A program made the translations under genes and the position numbers. DNA of 64,000 nucleotides from Glandiceps talaboti (lineage: Eukaryota > Hemichordata > Enteropneusta > Spengelidae): NCBI RefSeq assembly GCF_964340395.1, contig NC_135550.1, positions 25,658,676 through 25,722,675 on the forward strand, read 5' to 3'. Positions 29,016 to 41,470 of this stretch are shown here, one piece after another (the first letter of the stretch is position 1; every line of letters starts with the position of its first letter). Under the pieces are notes generated by a model. That model did not search any database. It had not been told where the DNA came from and saw only the letters and a program-made list of their open reading frames with translations.

Positions 29016-30517
29016 TCCTGGATGAAGGATCACATCAGTACTGTATGGTGGTCATGATGATCAAAGGCTATTGCTATGACCACTGCAGATACTCAAGCCA
29101 TTTATGTGCATATGGTGGCATAAATATGATGGTTGTATAAACAGACATGCCAACTACTGCACAAAAAGCCGTATCTAGTGAAAGTATAGTTAAGGACAAC
29201 AGGTAGAAATAGAAATGATCTTGAAATGTGTAAGATTATATGTATGTTTTGCTGTGTTGTTGCAAGACAAATTTCCCTGTGAGGGATAATAAAGTAATAT
29301 AGTAAATGATAATAATACTAACAGTCTAGTATATGCAAAACACCATTCCCTGCAACATAATCTTTACGGTTTGCTTGCACTAGGTCTTGTAGGTCAGAAA
29401 ATCTGACAAAACTATTCATCATCTTGGGTCCAATTAGCCTGTGTTTGCATCTCATTAACTGTTGGCAGTAATGTCACTAATTAGTAATTAGAGGATTAAT
29501 AAAACTGATAACAAGTGATAATACATCAAGCATTCCTTGCCTGATATGATTTACTCCTTCACAATAACCTTGCACTTGGAACTAAGTTTTTGTTTATGGT
29601 GATTTTGCTGAAAAAATATAATTTATATGACAATTCAAAATACTCAATTTGTTTTCTTGATAAAAATAAAGAATTTGACTTGAAACAGAATCAACTTCAT
29701 CTTTCTTGCATTCAAATTTGAATGATGATGCGTCTCGAAGTACCATGGATGAATCATGTACTGAGGCACATACTTATAATGCATTCCTTGTGCTTTCCTC
29801 CATTTTCAAGCATCAAGAGGGATACCAAAGTCTTGTGTACTTAGCATTTGAAGTAAGAATATATCTATACATATGACTTTATAAAGTGTTGGCTATGAAT
29901 GTTGTAATGTACATACATGTGTCAGGAATGCCAAAATGAGTGCCAGCAAGCTGAGCTGCTTTTTTTTTTTTTTTTTATAACTGTTGATTCAGGAGTTATG
30001 TAAGGCCCATTATCACAGTCGTAATATTCGCAAAATACCACAAAACTGTGATAAGCAAGTGATAAGGAAGAGCTTCAAATTGCACTTGCTGGCTAGTGGA
30101 AGCATACCCTCATCTATAGAGACACAGATCACATTAGTCAGTAGTAGCAATAAAGATTACTATTTGTACATTCTGTAAGGGAAGGTTACGATATGGTTTT
30201 TGCAGTTACTTGTCAGGTCTATGACATGAATGAACCTGATATAGTTTAATGTGCTAAAAACATTTTTGCACAATATCAAACAGATGTTAATCTTGGTGTC
30301 ATTGACAAGTTTGATTTCATGACATCAATGGAACAATAATCTTTTATTCTATCCTGAGACTAGAAGCTTCTCATGTACAAAAAAAAAAATCACATTTTTC
30401 GACCCAAATCACACACCTGAGGCTAAATCATTTTCATTTGAATGATTTCTCACCTACAAATAAGTAATGTCCCTAGCAAATACCAAATCAATTGGGCCAG
30501 CTGTTGACTTTAAATCG

Positions 30518-30572
<55 letters not shown>

Positions 30573-33449
30573 TTACCCCGCCTACAGCATGACTGCACTA
30601 CCTCAGTGTTCATTTGTGCTAAAAAAAAACCCAGCAAAAACACCAACAATAGTACAAAGAAAGTGCCATGATAGAAATTCAAGTACCTGAGACCCCACCA
30701 CACCCACTAAAAACCTGTGTCTTTACTATATTTAAGAAATTACATTAAAAGTAAAAGACTTTCTAATATCTTCCAATTTTGTCTTTACAACTACCCAGCA
30801 AAAACAACTATAAGCACCAAGCAAGAACATGAAGTAACATGTAACCTGACGAGTTCACTGTCTGTGTTGCGTGACTACAAACATGAACATTGATGTCACA
30901 TGAGAATATTGAGATTACATGTACAAAGTATAGCATGCAATTACTTGTCAACATTAAATATCAATTATACTAATCAGGAATATCATCTTTATATATTATT
31001 CATAACAGTTGCAGCAGATTAGTTTTGTTGGTGCTCAATGCAATTCATGGAATAACAATAAGTGTTTCCTTCTTTCATTTTTTTCCCCTAATCACTCATG
31101 GGGAAGTCCACATAATGGTTGTCTTGCTTTATTGACTGTAGTGTATGTAGCTATACATTTCATTTATTCTATTACCACACAATATATTGTGTATAAGCTT
31201 GGGTAGCTTCAAAAGGAATGTTGTTGTGGCAAGCTTTGAATGGGTCTTTTGAAATAGGCAAGGTCACTTCTAAGTGAAAGAGAACAAACATGTCCAACCT
31301 AGATCTTGTAACTCCGGCAAAGCAAAGTTTTATACAGACAAGGTAAGCGACGCTAAGAACTACACTGTTCAATTTCTAGTTTTAACTATTTACCTTGAGT
31401 ATCTTCCTTTGGGCCATCATCCTATAAATAATTAACAACATAGTGTATGATCACCTGTATGGGATGATGACACTATGAATTGAAGGCCAGAAAAAAAATT
31501 ACTGGGCAACGATAGATAAACATAAGATAACAGTGACCAATTCCTTGTTATGAGGCATTCCTGTTAAGCTTAGGTTGTAAATCTTAAACAATTTGAAACA
31601 TGTGGTGATGATGTAAATTGTATGCATTGTTAATGGAATGTAATGACTACTACTACAAATTTAAATTTATACATACAATATAAATACAAAGAGGAAATGT
31701 TTAGACACTGTACCTGTAGTTACACACTGTGCTGAAATGTTAAGTCTGAAATGTTGATAAAATAATGACACTGAAATGTTGATAATGCTGAGAATACCCC
31801 CACCACCACCACCACCACCACCACCACCACTGTACACTACATGTATACAAACAACTACTGTATACACACTATAAACAAACACATAATTACCACAAGAAGC
31901 ACATTTCCATGGCAAGGATACAAATAATGACAAGCTCTATAGGTTCCATGACATAGAGTCCTGTCATTACTAGATACTTGAAATATAAAAATGCCAGTTT
32001 CTGTCTAAAACTGCTCACAAATGCCATCCTGGTGGTGCTATCCATTCAGTGTATGGAAAAAGTTCACTGATAGTTCCTTTACAGAAACTTAGTCTGGGGG
32101 AGATGTGCACTGATAAATTCCCTTCAACAACACACTCCCTATGGGTAAATGTCAATCAATGTTATGCTGCTCGTCTACCGATTCACAATTTCATCGTCTA
32201 TGAAGGAATGAATGCATGCCTCCCATAACAATTAATTTAGTGTGTGACATGGACAGTCTTGTACCAATGAGGGCAGTGTTGGAAAATTGCCAACCAAGAC
32301 TTACACCAGGGGTGCATTCAAATATGCCACCTCAAGGGTGCCCTTATTTACACTCAATGATTACATGTCACACTTGAGGTACCCTCTCCTCACAGAGTAA
32401 GGGCAGCTTGGGAACTGACCTGACCTGACTTGACCTAAGATGGAAGAGACAAGCAATTAGTAACTGTTATCAAGTCCGAATAAATTAGTGAGTTCTCTCC
32501 ATATTTTGTGAATTTTTTTTTCACTTTAAAAGTGTCTAAAATATTTTGGAAATACAGACTAATTTATTTATTGTGAATCATGAACTTAGTGCATGCAACT
32601 CTTTGGTTCCCTTGGGTACCCCAAAATGCATTTGTTTTTTATGTGACCAAAGGCTCCCCTGTGACATCATTTGCCCTGGCTCTCAGGATCTGAATAATCA
32701 AACACACCCCAGAACACCAGGACTAGAAGCTTATAAGGGCAGCCACAGTTTCAGATAATTGTCAGCAAAGACTAACAGGCACACCAGGACCTCAATTCTG
32801 TTATGTTCGTATTTTGCTTGCAATCATGTCACACATGCCTGAGAAATCTTGCTATATGTGACAGTTGATAAATACGGCGCCATCAGTGGCCATTCAGTGC
32901 AAATATATGTAAAATAGGATAACTCAAGTATACCAGTGAGGGCAGTATACTCTACTTGACGTGGATCTAGGGTGCATTCAATCATATGCATAGGGTATGC
33001 ATGATTCGATTTGCTCAATCATGACCATGATTTATCAATCATAATGATGTTTTTTGAAAAGGATGAAATACAACCATGATTGACAATTACAGTAATTATC
33101 CCTCAAATTATGACTGCTGTGATAAGATGCAGACGACGTAATAATATTGTGGGGATCATGAATGTTATCATATACATGTCACGTCTCTCTCCAATGTCTA
33201 TCATGTGACTAGCCGAATTGGAAACATTGGAAAATATGATGTAAACAAATTGTGAATGATAAGGCTGGTGATAAATTTGTTTTCATAATTATGTTGATAG
33301 TGTAAAATGATTTAGAAATTTATGAAATTAATACCATATAATTATGACCTTAATTGTTTCATTTTAACACGAATTTGCTCCCAAAAAAATAAATAAATAA
33401 AAACTGCAAAACTTTATGAACTGCACAAATATATCATAGAAGGCACAAT

Positions 33450-33835
33450 GATCAATGTCACCTAAGAGCCCCAAGTTGCTGTGCAATTTGTACCCGAAAA
33501 AGTGTGGTGAAATACTGACCACATACTACAGCCCTAAACCACTGTGCAACAAGTACTCAAATATGTTAGTTAAAGAGGGAACACTGATCACCTACAGCTA
33601 CTACAGCTGTCACACTTGTGTAACTAGTACCTTAAAATAGGGGTGGAAACACTGACCATCTAGTACTGCCCTAAAGTCACTGTGCAACACACAAAAAAAG
33701 TGTTGTGGAATTATGCGGACCATCCAATACAGCTAAACCACTGTACAGCTAGTACCAAAATAAGTCATACAGGGCACATTGACCACCTGGCTACTACAAC
33801 CCTAAGCCATTTTACAATTCATGTACTATCTCATT
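33450..33835. repeat. ~65-bp degenerate tandem repeat
   Basis: cactgtgcaac-agtac, actgaccac and ctacagccctaa recur about five to six times at 62-73 bp spacing. Confidence 0.75.
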
Positions 33836-34308
33836 GCATTACCAGATTTATCTACAATGGATGATGACTATTCAACACACTATTGTGAACAACCTTTTCC
33901 AAAATATACAAGCAAAAAAAAGCTATACATTCCAGCTGAAAAGGGCACATTTCGTCAACTTCTGAGTCATAGGATACACTATCATTAAAGAGTCTACCAG
34001 CAATTGTTTGATATGGAAAAAGGGTATACCTTTATATGTGAACTGAACATTATAATAGAAACCCTCTATATAGCCAGGTTATTATGTTCTCACAATATAA
34101 AGTATTTGATTTTTTTAATTCATGGTGTGTATGTTGAATAGAAAAATGAAGATCAATGTCTGATTGTACCACAAATATCATAGATACAGTTTGATCAGAC
34201 CTAAGGAGTTTGGGGTTAGATTGCAGATAGCTAAGAAGTTAGACCCCCTGATATCTTGGTCCGAGAAAGATAGTTTTAGGTTAGATCAAGGTGTTGGGAT
34301 AGGAATTA

Positions 34309-34714
34309 CAGGTAAAATAGCGAGGGATCGCTGAACGACTACATGCGTTATCATACACATTTTATGTTCCCTAAGAACAATTTAGATCGATAAGAAACTG
34401 GCTTCCCACAGACCACTCAATACAAATATAAACAACATCATCCAACCCCTACTGATACACAGACACACAGACATCATCCTTGGAACAAACAACCTATTGA
34501 ATCTCAGATTTTGACACATACAAGTGTATTGATTCAAAGTTACAAGTGATATGTGTGTACACATACAGTGCCTGCTTGGCAGGAATGTGTTGTTTATATT
34601 TGTAATGAGTGGTCTGTGGAAGCATGTTTCTTATCTCTCTATAAATTATTCTTAGGGAACATAAAATGTGCATGATATGCACAGTCGTTCGGTGATCCCT
34701 CGCTGTTTTACCTG
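34309..34714. mobile_element. Tc1/mariner-type foldback MITE at TA (406 bp)
   Basis: Long inverted arms of about 140 bp begin CAGGTAAAATAGCGAGGGAT (left) and end with the inverse of CAGGTAAAACAGCGAGGGAT (right). TA dinucleotides flank at 34307-34308 and 34715-34716. The arms also share cattttatgttccctaagaa. No transposase frame is present. Confidence 0.85.
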
Positions 34715-35616
34715 TATACTGTCACACGGCCCTCACTTGCAAAGCTTCACCAGTTGAACGAGGGGGCACCATACTCGGGGATTGGACAAGCTGTCAGGTC
34801 AAAGCTAGACAATTTAGTGAAGGCTGTGAGGGCTCTAAGAGAATCTAACCTTCACACTAACCTTAGAAGTTTGTTTGATTTGGTTTACAATATTTACTTT
34901 GGAACACTGTTCTAACCTTACCCTATTACCAACTAAAATGACAATAACAATCACAAATTAATTAATTTTACATGCACACCAGGTCAACCATGTACACAAT
35001 CATTGTGTGGTGAGAAATCTATACCCAAATTATTACATTAGCCTGTAAATAAAAACATATGCAGCTAGATTCCATTTTCCTCTATTTTGTACTAGTAATA
35101 TGTGCATAAAAATTTCACTTTGCAAGTGATCGTTACAAACACCCAGAAACATAGAGCACCCCTATAGTCCTACAGCAGGGCTCATATTGTCAGGATTATG
35201 TTATGATTATGTACACAATTCAAAACCCAACAAAAAATAATTATTAGTACTTTAGACTTGGAGTATTTTTTTGAAACTATAAACTGTGAAGTGTTGTTTC
35301 CTAATATGTGATACAATAAACCTCTCTACCAAAATGCATCTAAATAGTGTCAATGGATCGAAACCATATGACTGTTTTTATCTTATGGGTGCAATAAATA
35401 TGGCGTAATGGGGCTGTGGCTTGGAACCAAGGCGCTACGCCAAGCAACCTCCTATTATTATTAATAATAACTATTATCGTATAAAATAGGGAGTGTACAC
35501 TATCATGTACTATTATCAGACAGACAAGTCGTTGCCTTTCTTAACCTGTAAAATTGCTTGAAAATTAACCACAGAGCACTTTTGTCAATATTTTTCACTA
35601 CATCACATATCACAAA

Positions 35617-35670
35617 ATGGCGGCCAGTCGGAACCGGGTTTGGTACACCTGTACTGGATCCCGACCTGGA
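35617..35670 (+). promoter_or_regulatory. YY1-type ATGGCGGCC element and possible short first exon
   Basis: cacaaaatggcggccag matches the YY1 AANATGGCGGC site seen at animal promoters. Its ATG opens a frame (MAASRNRVWYTCTGSRPG) up to the hAT-like insertion at 35671. No downstream coding homology was seen. It may be an old promoter or simply chance. Confidence 0.3.
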
Positions 35671-35878
35671 CACAGGGGCGTGTAATATTTCATAGATTGT
35701 TGTTTTCTTATTGCTTAGAATGTCACTTCTTAGGAAAATATCGTACGAATCTTGCTGCTACAAATGTATCAATCTCTATACTATGAAGAATGTAGGAATA
35801 TATATTAATCAAAATGTTGTTATATTTAGTCTATAGACCTGGAAAACAACAATCTATGAAATACTACACGCCCCTGTG
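35671..35878. mobile_element. hAT-like MITE, 208 bp, 8-bp target duplication
   Basis: The inverted ends are CACAGGGGCGTGTAATATTT and the inverse of CACAGGGGCGTGTAGTATTT, continuing through catagattgttgtttt. The flanks are gacctgga at 35663-35670 and 35879-35886. The ends resemble CACAGG of the 3192-3382 element but the interiors differ. Confidence 0.9.
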
Positions 35879-36201
35879 GACCTGGATATGCCTTAGGTAT
35901 TTATAGTCTGGCAACAATACAATCACACAATGCAATGGGAGAACGAAATATTCATAGTTCGCCCGGTTAAATGTATCTAAAACATGTTTTGGAAAGGTAG
36001 GTTTGCCATTCATTCAAAATGAAATCGACATACACGTCAACAGATATGAGATAAACTAAGAATTCAGTATGGTAACGGTTACAACATGTCGATGTGTACT
36101 GTCACTGTCAATCTATGACTATCACGGTGTTAAACATTAAATTGGTTTAAAAATTAAATTAAAATGCAACTCTGATATCCAGTTAGATAACAGACACTCA
36201 C

Positions 36202-36323
36202 AGATAGCAAAGGATACTCAGGAGCATTCGTTCCCATGGTTCCAACATGTATAAAGCCGTTACCAGGTTGTACTGAAGATACCAAAAAGAGAAGAAATCT
36301 CCCAAAGTTTTCATCGCTCCCAT
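36202..36323 (-). CDS. SPTSSA: Serine palmitoyltransferase small subunit A-like, first coding exon (3' exon not located)
   Basis: The exon reads MGAMKTLGDFFSFWYLQ, then YNLVTALYMLEPWER, then MLLSILCYL. The core YxLVTALYMLEPWER is the near-invariant signature of the small ER-membrane activator of serine palmitoyltransferase, which starts sphingolipid synthesis; it resembles SPTSSA more than SPTSSB. The start chosen is the ATG at 36323, which gives the usual short N-terminus; the open frame extends upstream without homology. The donor is probably GTGAGT at 36201. A GTATCC site 20 bases earlier in the transcript would end the exon after ERMLL, which lines up with the vertebrate ERTVFN position. 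The second exon (the rest of the transmembrane segment and the C-terminus) was looked for at lower coordinates and not found. The gene is head-to-head with TBP, and an NRF1-like site lies 48 bp upstream of the ATG. Confidence 0.8.
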
Positions 36324-36370
36324 GGTGTGTGTTCCTGGGTACCGGTTCTTGTTTATGGCTTCTTCATCAC

Positions 36371-36382
36371 AGCGCACGCGCA
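36371..36382. promoter_or_regulatory. NRF1-like site upstream of SPTSSA
   Basis: agcgcacgcgca matches 11 of 12 positions of the NRF1 consensus YGCGCAYGCGCR. It lies about 48 bp upstream of the SPTSSA-like ATG on the minus strand, in the divergent SPTSSA-TBP region. Confidence 0.5.
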
Positions 36383-37192
36383 GTCTGAATGGGCGTCGTA
36401 TTTGCATTAGACAAATTACATGTCTTTGAATCACTACGAGAGCTTTATAATGTACTTCTGATATCAGGGGTATGGAAAGGGTCATCCACAAAATGTTCTT
36501 GTTTCTATATTTCAAAATATTCATTTAGTATAAACTGAGAGAATAGTTTCTGAAGTACAACATAGTTTTAATAGTGGATGTTGTTTTTATATTATGCTGA
36601 CTTTTACTTTGTTTTGTTTTTTATTGTAATATTAATATACATGTATATATGTATATATGTATGTATTGAATAGTAAAGAATTCTTTGTTGTTTCAAAGTC
36701 TATTCTGTTAACTTTTTACTACAAAAAAGAGGGGGTAAATTTGTACATGTAAAACGATGTATGCAGTGACTGAGAGAAGGAATAATAATTAAATTCAATA
36801 ATTTATTTATTTATTTAGAGAAATAAACCTAGCTCCATTTACTTTTTTACCACACATTTTAACAGTTCTACTACGGGGCTATTTCCCTACTACACGTCTG
36901 AGCTACCGCCCCTTTTCGTTGTTTACCAACGCAACACCAACAGTTGTTTTTTTAGGTCAAAGTTACAGTGGAGTATTGAAAAAACGAACTAACAATATAC
37001 ATACATCACTTCCGGTTTCAGAAGGAGCCTCTTGTAAAGAGATATGTGTCTATGTTTTGTGTCGACATTTTTTCTCTCCAATCCCGTTTTTAAAGCTTAT
37101 GTTGTAGCATAAACATTTCATTGGTTACTCACATAGCAAACAATCCAATTGGTTGAATAGGGTGACCAGAGTATCCCTGAAATTAGCGCAAG
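36383..37192. promoter_or_regulatory. Divergent SPTSSA / TBP intergenic region
   Basis: About 870 bp separate the two ATGs. It contains the NRF1-like site, a perfect ETS-type site cacttccggttt (37007-37018; accggaagtg on the other strand), a TATG microsatellite at about 36640-36665 and ttattta runs. A non-coding TBP first exon could lie here but was not identified. Confidence 0.5.
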
Positions 37193-40100
37193 ATGATGAA
37201 CTCTGGCGGGAATAACTTGCCGGGTCAGCACGCAGTGCCTCAATATGTGCATAGCATGCCAACTGTTCATCAACAGCCAAGTTATATACAACAGACAACC
37301 CAGCCATCACAGTTGCAACCACATACACAGGTAAAACATTTTTTTACAATTTGTGCAGAATCACAGCTTGTTAATGAGGTGCTGCAGCATTTTTTACGTA
37401 TATATAAAATGTAGAATATCATGTGTATAGTGAAATCCTGTGAATGAAAACAAGTTGAAGTGTTTGAAAACAAACCCAGTCTTTCTCTTTTTGAGAGTTC
37501 TTTGACCATTAAGTTGAATTGATAAGAAAGTCTTAACACATACTATGTATATGTATTATTTAGAGTGACATGGTGATATTTTTCATGTTGGTTAAAAATT
37601 GAAGTTTTTATTATTTTACACTGTATACACATGAATTTGATTACACCTATCCTTAGCTCTTTGAATGGCTTGATTTGCAATACACAAGCTGAGAAATTTT
37701 CAGAAATATGTTACTTTTGACTTTTGATATATAGTAGCATACAGTAAATTCAGTTTATCAATCTAAGGAATGTCTGAGGATAGAATGATGGGACTTCATA
37801 TTTGATTTTGCCATGAGCATAAAAAGATATCTTGATGATATAAAGTAGGTGACATGAAGTGACTGTGTGTTACTCAGGTCTACCTGAATCCTCTTCATAT
37901 AGACTTGGTCACTATGTACAAGTGAACCTTAACTCCCTTGTTTTCATAGACATGAAGTAATTCTTGCTGTACATCTTCATCTCTTACAGAGTACAACAGA
38001 TGACCATCAACAGAGACAACAGAATGTACAGCCAAGTACATCATATAGTAGTGGTAATACCCCAATGTCTGTTACTCAGGGATTACCAGGGGCATCAGGT
38101 CTCTATCCCACAACACCAGCCCCTCCAATGACGCCTATGACACCAGCTACACCAGCTAGTGAATCAGCTGGCATTGTACCACAGTTACAGTAAGTACAGT
38201 ATGATCTTTACCCTATGATGATTGGGTTATATTGTTTTGATCAGTTCTCTCCTTGCAGTGAGCCAGAGCCTATACAACTGTAAATAGTACAAAGAAATAT
38301 TGTTGCACCAATTGAATGAAACATTCTTTCTTGACATTGATAGAGGTACTAGGTGGGCAAAATATTAAGCAGATTGTCAAGCAAAAGTACACAAATCTGA
38401 TGAAAATATGACAATCTTATAGACATGCTACTGAGTAACTGTTGTCTATCGGAGTATGACTGGTTAACAAAAAATATTGGTATATAAATTACATCAGTCA
38501 GTGTAAATATGTAGTCAGAAGTCATAATGCCATAATACTCGGTATCTTGATCAGGCTATAGTTTTTACACTTCCCCAAAATAGTTGGTATGGTTGAGTCA
38601 TGTTGGGGGTGGGGGTGGGGGGTGTGGGTGGTATATAAAGGAAAACAATTTGTTTTTAACACAATTTCTTACTGAGGGCAGACAGAACATTTCAAAATTA
38701 CCCAAACCCTTGATAGTCTACAACTCTACTTGGAATATTCATAATTCAATTGGGAATGTATAAAGGGTGTTATGGTTTCTTCAAAATATTTCTTAGGCCT
38801 GGTTTCGCTCTCTTTAGATTCTACTATTTAGTTTGCATGTTGTTCTGGACAATCTCTGTCTTGTAAATACTTCAATGAAGCCATCTCAGATTAATATTCA
38901 GGAAACTTCTTGATTTACACCTGCAAGTCAGAAAACATACATTTCAATCATCTTCACAGGAATATTGTATCAACTGTCAATCTTGGCTGCAAGCTGGACC
39001 TTAAGAAAATAGCACTACATGCCAGAAATGCCGAATACAATCCAAAGGTAAATTATTGATGTCTTCATACACTACACATTATTTTTTACTGCCTCTGGGC
39101 TGTAATTTTCAAAAGTATGTTTCCGAAAGATGTGTCTGAATGTTACAATTCCTATCAGCACAAGATTTAGAATGAGATTGCGTACAATATATTCTTATCA
39201 CAATATGAATAATACAAGATTCAGAATGAGATTGTGTACAATGTATTCTTATCCCAGTATGAATACCTAGACAAAGTCACCTTGTTGTTTTCATTAGTTA
39301 GTCCAATACAAGATTCAGAATGAGATTGTGTACAATGTATTCTTATCCCAGTATGAATACCTAGACAAAGTCACCTTGTTGTTTTTGTTAGTAAGTCCAA
39401 TACAAGATTCAGAATGAGATTGTGTACAGTGTATTCTTATCCCAGTATGAATACCTAGACAAAGTCACCTTGTTGTTTTCAGTATTGAGTCCTGAAATAA
39501 GCAACTGATTTATGTATTTGTATGTCCATTCCTTCTTTTTTGGCAGAGATTTGCAGCTGTAATTATGAGAATACGAGATCCCCGTACCACAGCTTTGATC
39601 TTCAGTTCGGGTAAAATGGTTTGTACTGGAGCCAAGAGTGAAGATATGTCTAGACTTGCTGCCAGAAAATATGCCAGAGTTATACAAAAATTAGGGTTTC
39701 CTGTAAGTATTTTTGGACCAAGATTTTAAAAACTTGTTGTATTTAGAAAACTCTCAGTGAGAGTTATAAAATTTGTTTGGATTTATGATCAGCTGTTTTA
39801 CTAAGGATTAGCCTAATTATAGATGTGTTGGTAGTAAACTTTTATAGTTTGGAAGACCGATAACAAAGGAAGAAAATCTGGTAAAATGTGTATGTAGATG
39901 TCCATACCATGTAGATGAAGTTTCCTTGTAAAACACCTCAGTCCTTGGAAACTGGGTAGATTTTACCTACTTACCACCCTACCAAGAAATATTGTTTCAT
40001 CCACGCCCTATTACAGTCAGCATAGTTTTGTTTCACATCTCACTGTTGAATGAAATACTTAATGAAGGGATTCATCTGTTGAAAAAAAATGTAGAATTTG

Positions 40101-41470
40101 CATTCTACCAAATAGTCATTAGAGTTGTGTGTTTGACTGCTAACTTGTTGTACTTGCTACATAGAAATAACATAGAATTACAATCGTTATGTTTATTTCC
40201 ATCTCGCAGGCAAAATTTTTAGATTTCAAAATTCAGAATATGGTGGGTAGCTGTGATGTGAAATTCCCTATCAGATTAGAAGGTTTAGTATTGACACATG
40301 GCCAGTTCTCAAGGTAAGTATTATCAGGATATAAACGACATCTCAAAATCAGTCAGAAAACTGGAAAAAAGTTGAAAAGAATGCATATTTTTGTTGCTCA
40401 GTGCTTAGGATTTGTAAAGTATATGATAAATATGATTTTGATATCATTTTGAAAGATTAAAAACATTTTGTTTATCTTTTTCAATATCTCTACACTGCAT
40501 TGGTCAGAGTGTTATATTACATGGTTTAGAGACCACATTGGTATCCAGACTAATGCACTGTGTAGTCAAGTTTAGTATTTACTACATATGGAGATTATCA
40601 TCTGTTACCAGACAGGTTATTGAACACTATGCTAGTAACATGTCAGTTGTTGAGATAAATTATATGTGAGTTCATTGCTTGTATTTAGTCCATGTTGTAA
40701 TTTTTAATTTCTTGTAGCTATGAACCAGAATTGTTTCCTGGTCTTATATACAGAATGGTTAAACCTAGAATTGTGTTGTTAATCTTTGTATCGGGTAAAG
40801 TTGTGCTTACAGGTGAGTGTCACTTGCATCAACATAAACAAGGGATATTGGAATAATGATTCATGTGTACACTGCCAGTAGTAAGTCATGATGGACACAT
40901 TGATCACTGAAAATATGGAAACACAGTAAAACAAAAAGTATTGTACTTACAACATTACAAATGAAAAAAGGAAATAAAGAAATAAAAAGATTTGAGTAAA
41001 GCCACTGGAAAAAAATTATTGTTTCAGATTTTAAGAAAAGTTAGATTTAGAAGTGGATCATTCCAGAGGATGAGCGCAAACTACACTGAAAGGAGAGTCC
41101 TTAGGGTATTCTTCTTTGCTTTGCAGGCTTGAACAAGGAGGTGAATGAAATAGATCATTCAAACTGATAAATAGTTGTTATTGTATGTGTTTACTTAGAC
41201 TGTAAGATACCTCTTGTTGCTCCACCTTCACCTGCCTTCTCTGTCTCTGTGAAAGGGGTTGATCTATGTGTGAGGGCCCCCCGTCATGGCGTACCTTACA
41301 GACTAGTGTTTACTTACACCTCAATTTGAAGTTTAAGACTTCATTACAAAGGATTATTTACCATACCTGTATTTCTTGTTTCTTTTGCAGGTGCCAAAGT
41401 ACGAACAGAGATCTATGAAGCTTTCCGTAACATCTATCCAATTTTGAAGGCATTCAAAAAATTATCATAG
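37193..41470 (+). CDS. TBP: TATA-box-binding protein
   Basis: TBP is the core promoter recognition subunit of TFIID, SL1 and TFIIIB. The seven coding exons are 37193-37330, 37990-38189, 38960-39047, 39547-39702, 40210-40313, 40718-40812 and 41391-41470. All are in phase and give 286 residues. The N-terminal about 100 residues are Gln/Pro/Thr-rich ([21 protein letters not shown]). The C-terminal about 180-residue saddle has two direct repeats: [20 protein letters not shown]...[15 protein letters not shown] and [19 protein letters not shown]...[15 protein letters not shown]. The DNA-intercalating Phe positions (FSSG, IFVSG, FPGL) are present, and the protein ends ILKAFKKLS. Two adjacent ATGs (37193, 37196) are possible starts. 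A polyadenylation signal AATAAA lies at 42129-42134, with another at 43883. Intron 6 contains a 110-bp MITE. Confidence 0.97.
39165..39481. repeat. 94-bp tandem repeat, about 3.3 copies, TBP intron 3
   Basis: gattcagaatgagattg starts at 39218, 39312 and 39406, an exact 94-bp spacing. The copies are nearly identical, which suggests recent expansion. Confidence 0.92.
41196..41305. mobile_element. MITE with TAGACTG ends and 9-bp target duplication (110 bp), TBP intron 6
   Basis: The ends TAGACTGTAAGATAC and GTACCTTACAGACTA form 14-15 bp inverted repeats. The flanks are gtgtttact at 41187-41195 and 41306-41314. In reverse orientation it resembles the 3884-3988 element (gtacgccatgacgggg against gtacgccgtgacgggg). 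Confidence 0.9.

Larger units (their letters stand above)
21260..36201. other. ~15-kb gene-poor region
   Basis: No protein-coding exon with recognisable homology was seen on either strand, although the second exon of SPTSSA should lie here. The region holds (GACA)n at 23682-23733, (CA)n at 30518-30569, poly-T at 29960-29977, (CAC)n at 31799-31830, and several minisatellites and inverted-repeat elements listed separately. Open frames are short and lack homology. Confidence 0.55.

Noticed and set aside
31382-31432. Small exon-like segment on the minus strand with ag and gt borders
   Set aside because: It encodes only about nine residues with no homology and no gene to join.
31667-31933. Poly-glycine minus-strand frame
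   Set aside because: It is a translation of the (CAC)n microsatellite.
33879-33930. Candidate SPTSSA second exon on the minus strand after cttttcag
   Set aside because: The phase does not match the preferred donor and the peptide does not resemble the YTxYVFxP region of the family.
36324-36524. Upstream extension of the SPTSSA frame to a Met at 36524
   Set aside because: The extra about 67 residues have no homology and cover the NRF1-like site. SPTSSA proteins start close to the position of the ATG at 36323.
37125-37328. Minus-strand frame over TBP exon 1
   Set aside because: It is the antisense shadow of the Gln-rich TBP exon.
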